Part shown: positions 63,470-64,000 of the stretch, one piece after another
Layout: each line of letters starts with the position of its first letter
Numbering within the stretch: position 1 is the stretch's first letter
Notes under the pieces: generated by a model
Database searches by the model: none
What the model was told of the DNA's origin: nothing
Seen by the model: only the letters and a program-made list of their open reading frames with translations
Program-made: the position numbers and the translations under genes
Source: Kineothrix sp. MB12-C1
GTDB lineage: Bacteria > Bacillota > Clostridia > Lachnospirales > Lachnospiraceae
Length of the DNA stretch: 64,000 nucleotides
Direction: 5' to 3'
Assembly (NCBI RefSeq): GCF_030863805.1
Contig: NZ_CP132957.1
Coordinates: forward strand, 3,720,001-3,784,000

Positions 63470-64000
63470 ATGAAAGCTCAAAATATTAACATTAGTAATA
63501 TCCCTGCTATTATTTGGGGTGAACAATCCGATAAGATATATATACATGTTCATGGAAAAATATCTTGCAAAGAATATGCAGAGAGTTTTGCTGAAATAGC
63601 AGAGAAAAAAGGATATCAAACACTTAGTTTTGATTTGCCGGAACATGGGGAAAGAAAGGAGAGCGATTATCGTTGCGATATCTGGAATGGGATGCATGAC
63701 CTTACTATAATTGGTGATTATGTTTTTTCAAAGTGGAGTGATGTTTCGTTATATGCTTGCAGCCTTGGAGCATATTTTAGTTTGAATGCTTATGCGGACA
63801 GAAATTTTACGAAATGTCTTTTTCAATCTCCTATATTAGATATGGAATATCTTGTTAGGCAGATGTTTTGCTGGTTTGATATAACGGAGGAGAAATTACG
63901 TATGGAAAAAGAAATCTCTACTCCTATTGATTTACTGCGTTGGGATTATTATCAATATGTGAAGGAACACCCAATTCAAAATTGGAATCTCCCCACATCA
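63470..64000 (+). CDS. Alpha/beta hydrolase, cut by the window edge
   Basis: At least 177 residues continue past the edge. Features: IYIHVHGKISCKEYAESFAE (oxyanion strand with HGK), FDLPEHGERKE, and nucleophile elbow ACSLGAYFS. GGAGGG lies just upstream of ATG 63470. It starts 13 bases after the GNAT gene. Substrate unknown. Confidence 0.8.
   Translation, partial: MKAQNINISNIPAIIWGEQSDKIYIHVHGKISCKEYAESFAEIAEKKGYQTLSFDLPEHGERKESDYRCDIWNGMHDLTIIGDYVFSKWSDVSLYACSLGAYFSLNAYADRNFTKCLFQSPILDMEYLVRQMFCWFDITEEKLRMEKEISTPIDLLRWDYYQYVKEHPIQNWNLPTS

Overview
The window looks like chromosomal accessory DNA from a low-GC, Gram-positive, spore-forming anaerobe of class Clostridia; the family cannot be fixed from sequence alone. 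The reasons are AT-rich DNA with strong AGGAGG ribosome binding sites, a spore photoproduct lyase, a lipoprotein signal, ISLre2 and IS200-type insertion sequences, and many families typical of Clostridia (WYL regulators, XRE-DUF5680, DUF3795, DUF402, MATE and MFS exporters). No rRNA, tRNA, CRISPR array, prophage, origin or core ribosomal operon was seen.

Layout. 1-5.3 kb: MATE exporter, cytidylate-kinase-like protein, acetyltransferase, M32 carboxypeptidase, a glycosidase remnant and superoxide dismutase. 5.5-8.5 kb: a tightly overlapping three-gene operon encoding a substrate-binding-protein fold with no signal peptide, a HypB/UreG-like GTPase and an ABC ATPase, with no permease. This is the best candidate for an undescribed system. 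8.6-13.2 kb: a GNAT lacking its middle, an isochorismatase-like hydrolase, an IS200-type element, a WYL regulator with an alpha/beta hydrolase, and a broken class D beta-lactamase/BlaR1-like gene behind a palindrome. 13.2-32.4 kb: a run of mostly single, co-directional small genes (AraC, VOC, flavodoxin-fold reductases, GNATs, PPOX, cupin, methyltransferase, DinB, HAD) plus aconitase and an SDR. 32.6-36 kb: reverse-strand large-subunit catalase and spore photoproduct lyase among copies of a dispersed repeat. 36-44 kb: drug-sensing regulators (GyrI-like, MerR-TipAS, AraC-GyrI, WYL) and an MFS exporter with a probable attenuating leader peptide. 44-51 kb: small enzymes, several gene fragments, then an operon of DUF1858, unknown and hemerythrin proteins. 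51-54.4 kb: reverse-strand MATE, MFS and a superoxide-reductase-like protein. 54.5-56.2 kb: a complete ISLre2 element with a 9-bp target duplication. 56.3-64 kb: lipid synthase, epimerase, XRE membrane regulator, sugar-phosphate isomerase, GNATs, two decayed genes and an alpha/beta hydrolase cut by the window edge.

Two themes link the window. First, oxygen, metal and xenobiotic defence: SOD, SOR-like protein, KatE-type catalase, hemerythrin, DUF1858/ScdA_N-like domains, efflux pumps and drug-sensing regulators. Second, decay: about ten gene remnants, several of which keep both ends but have lost the middle, and two short poly-A frameshifts. All functions are inferred by reading family motifs in the translations; no database search was run.
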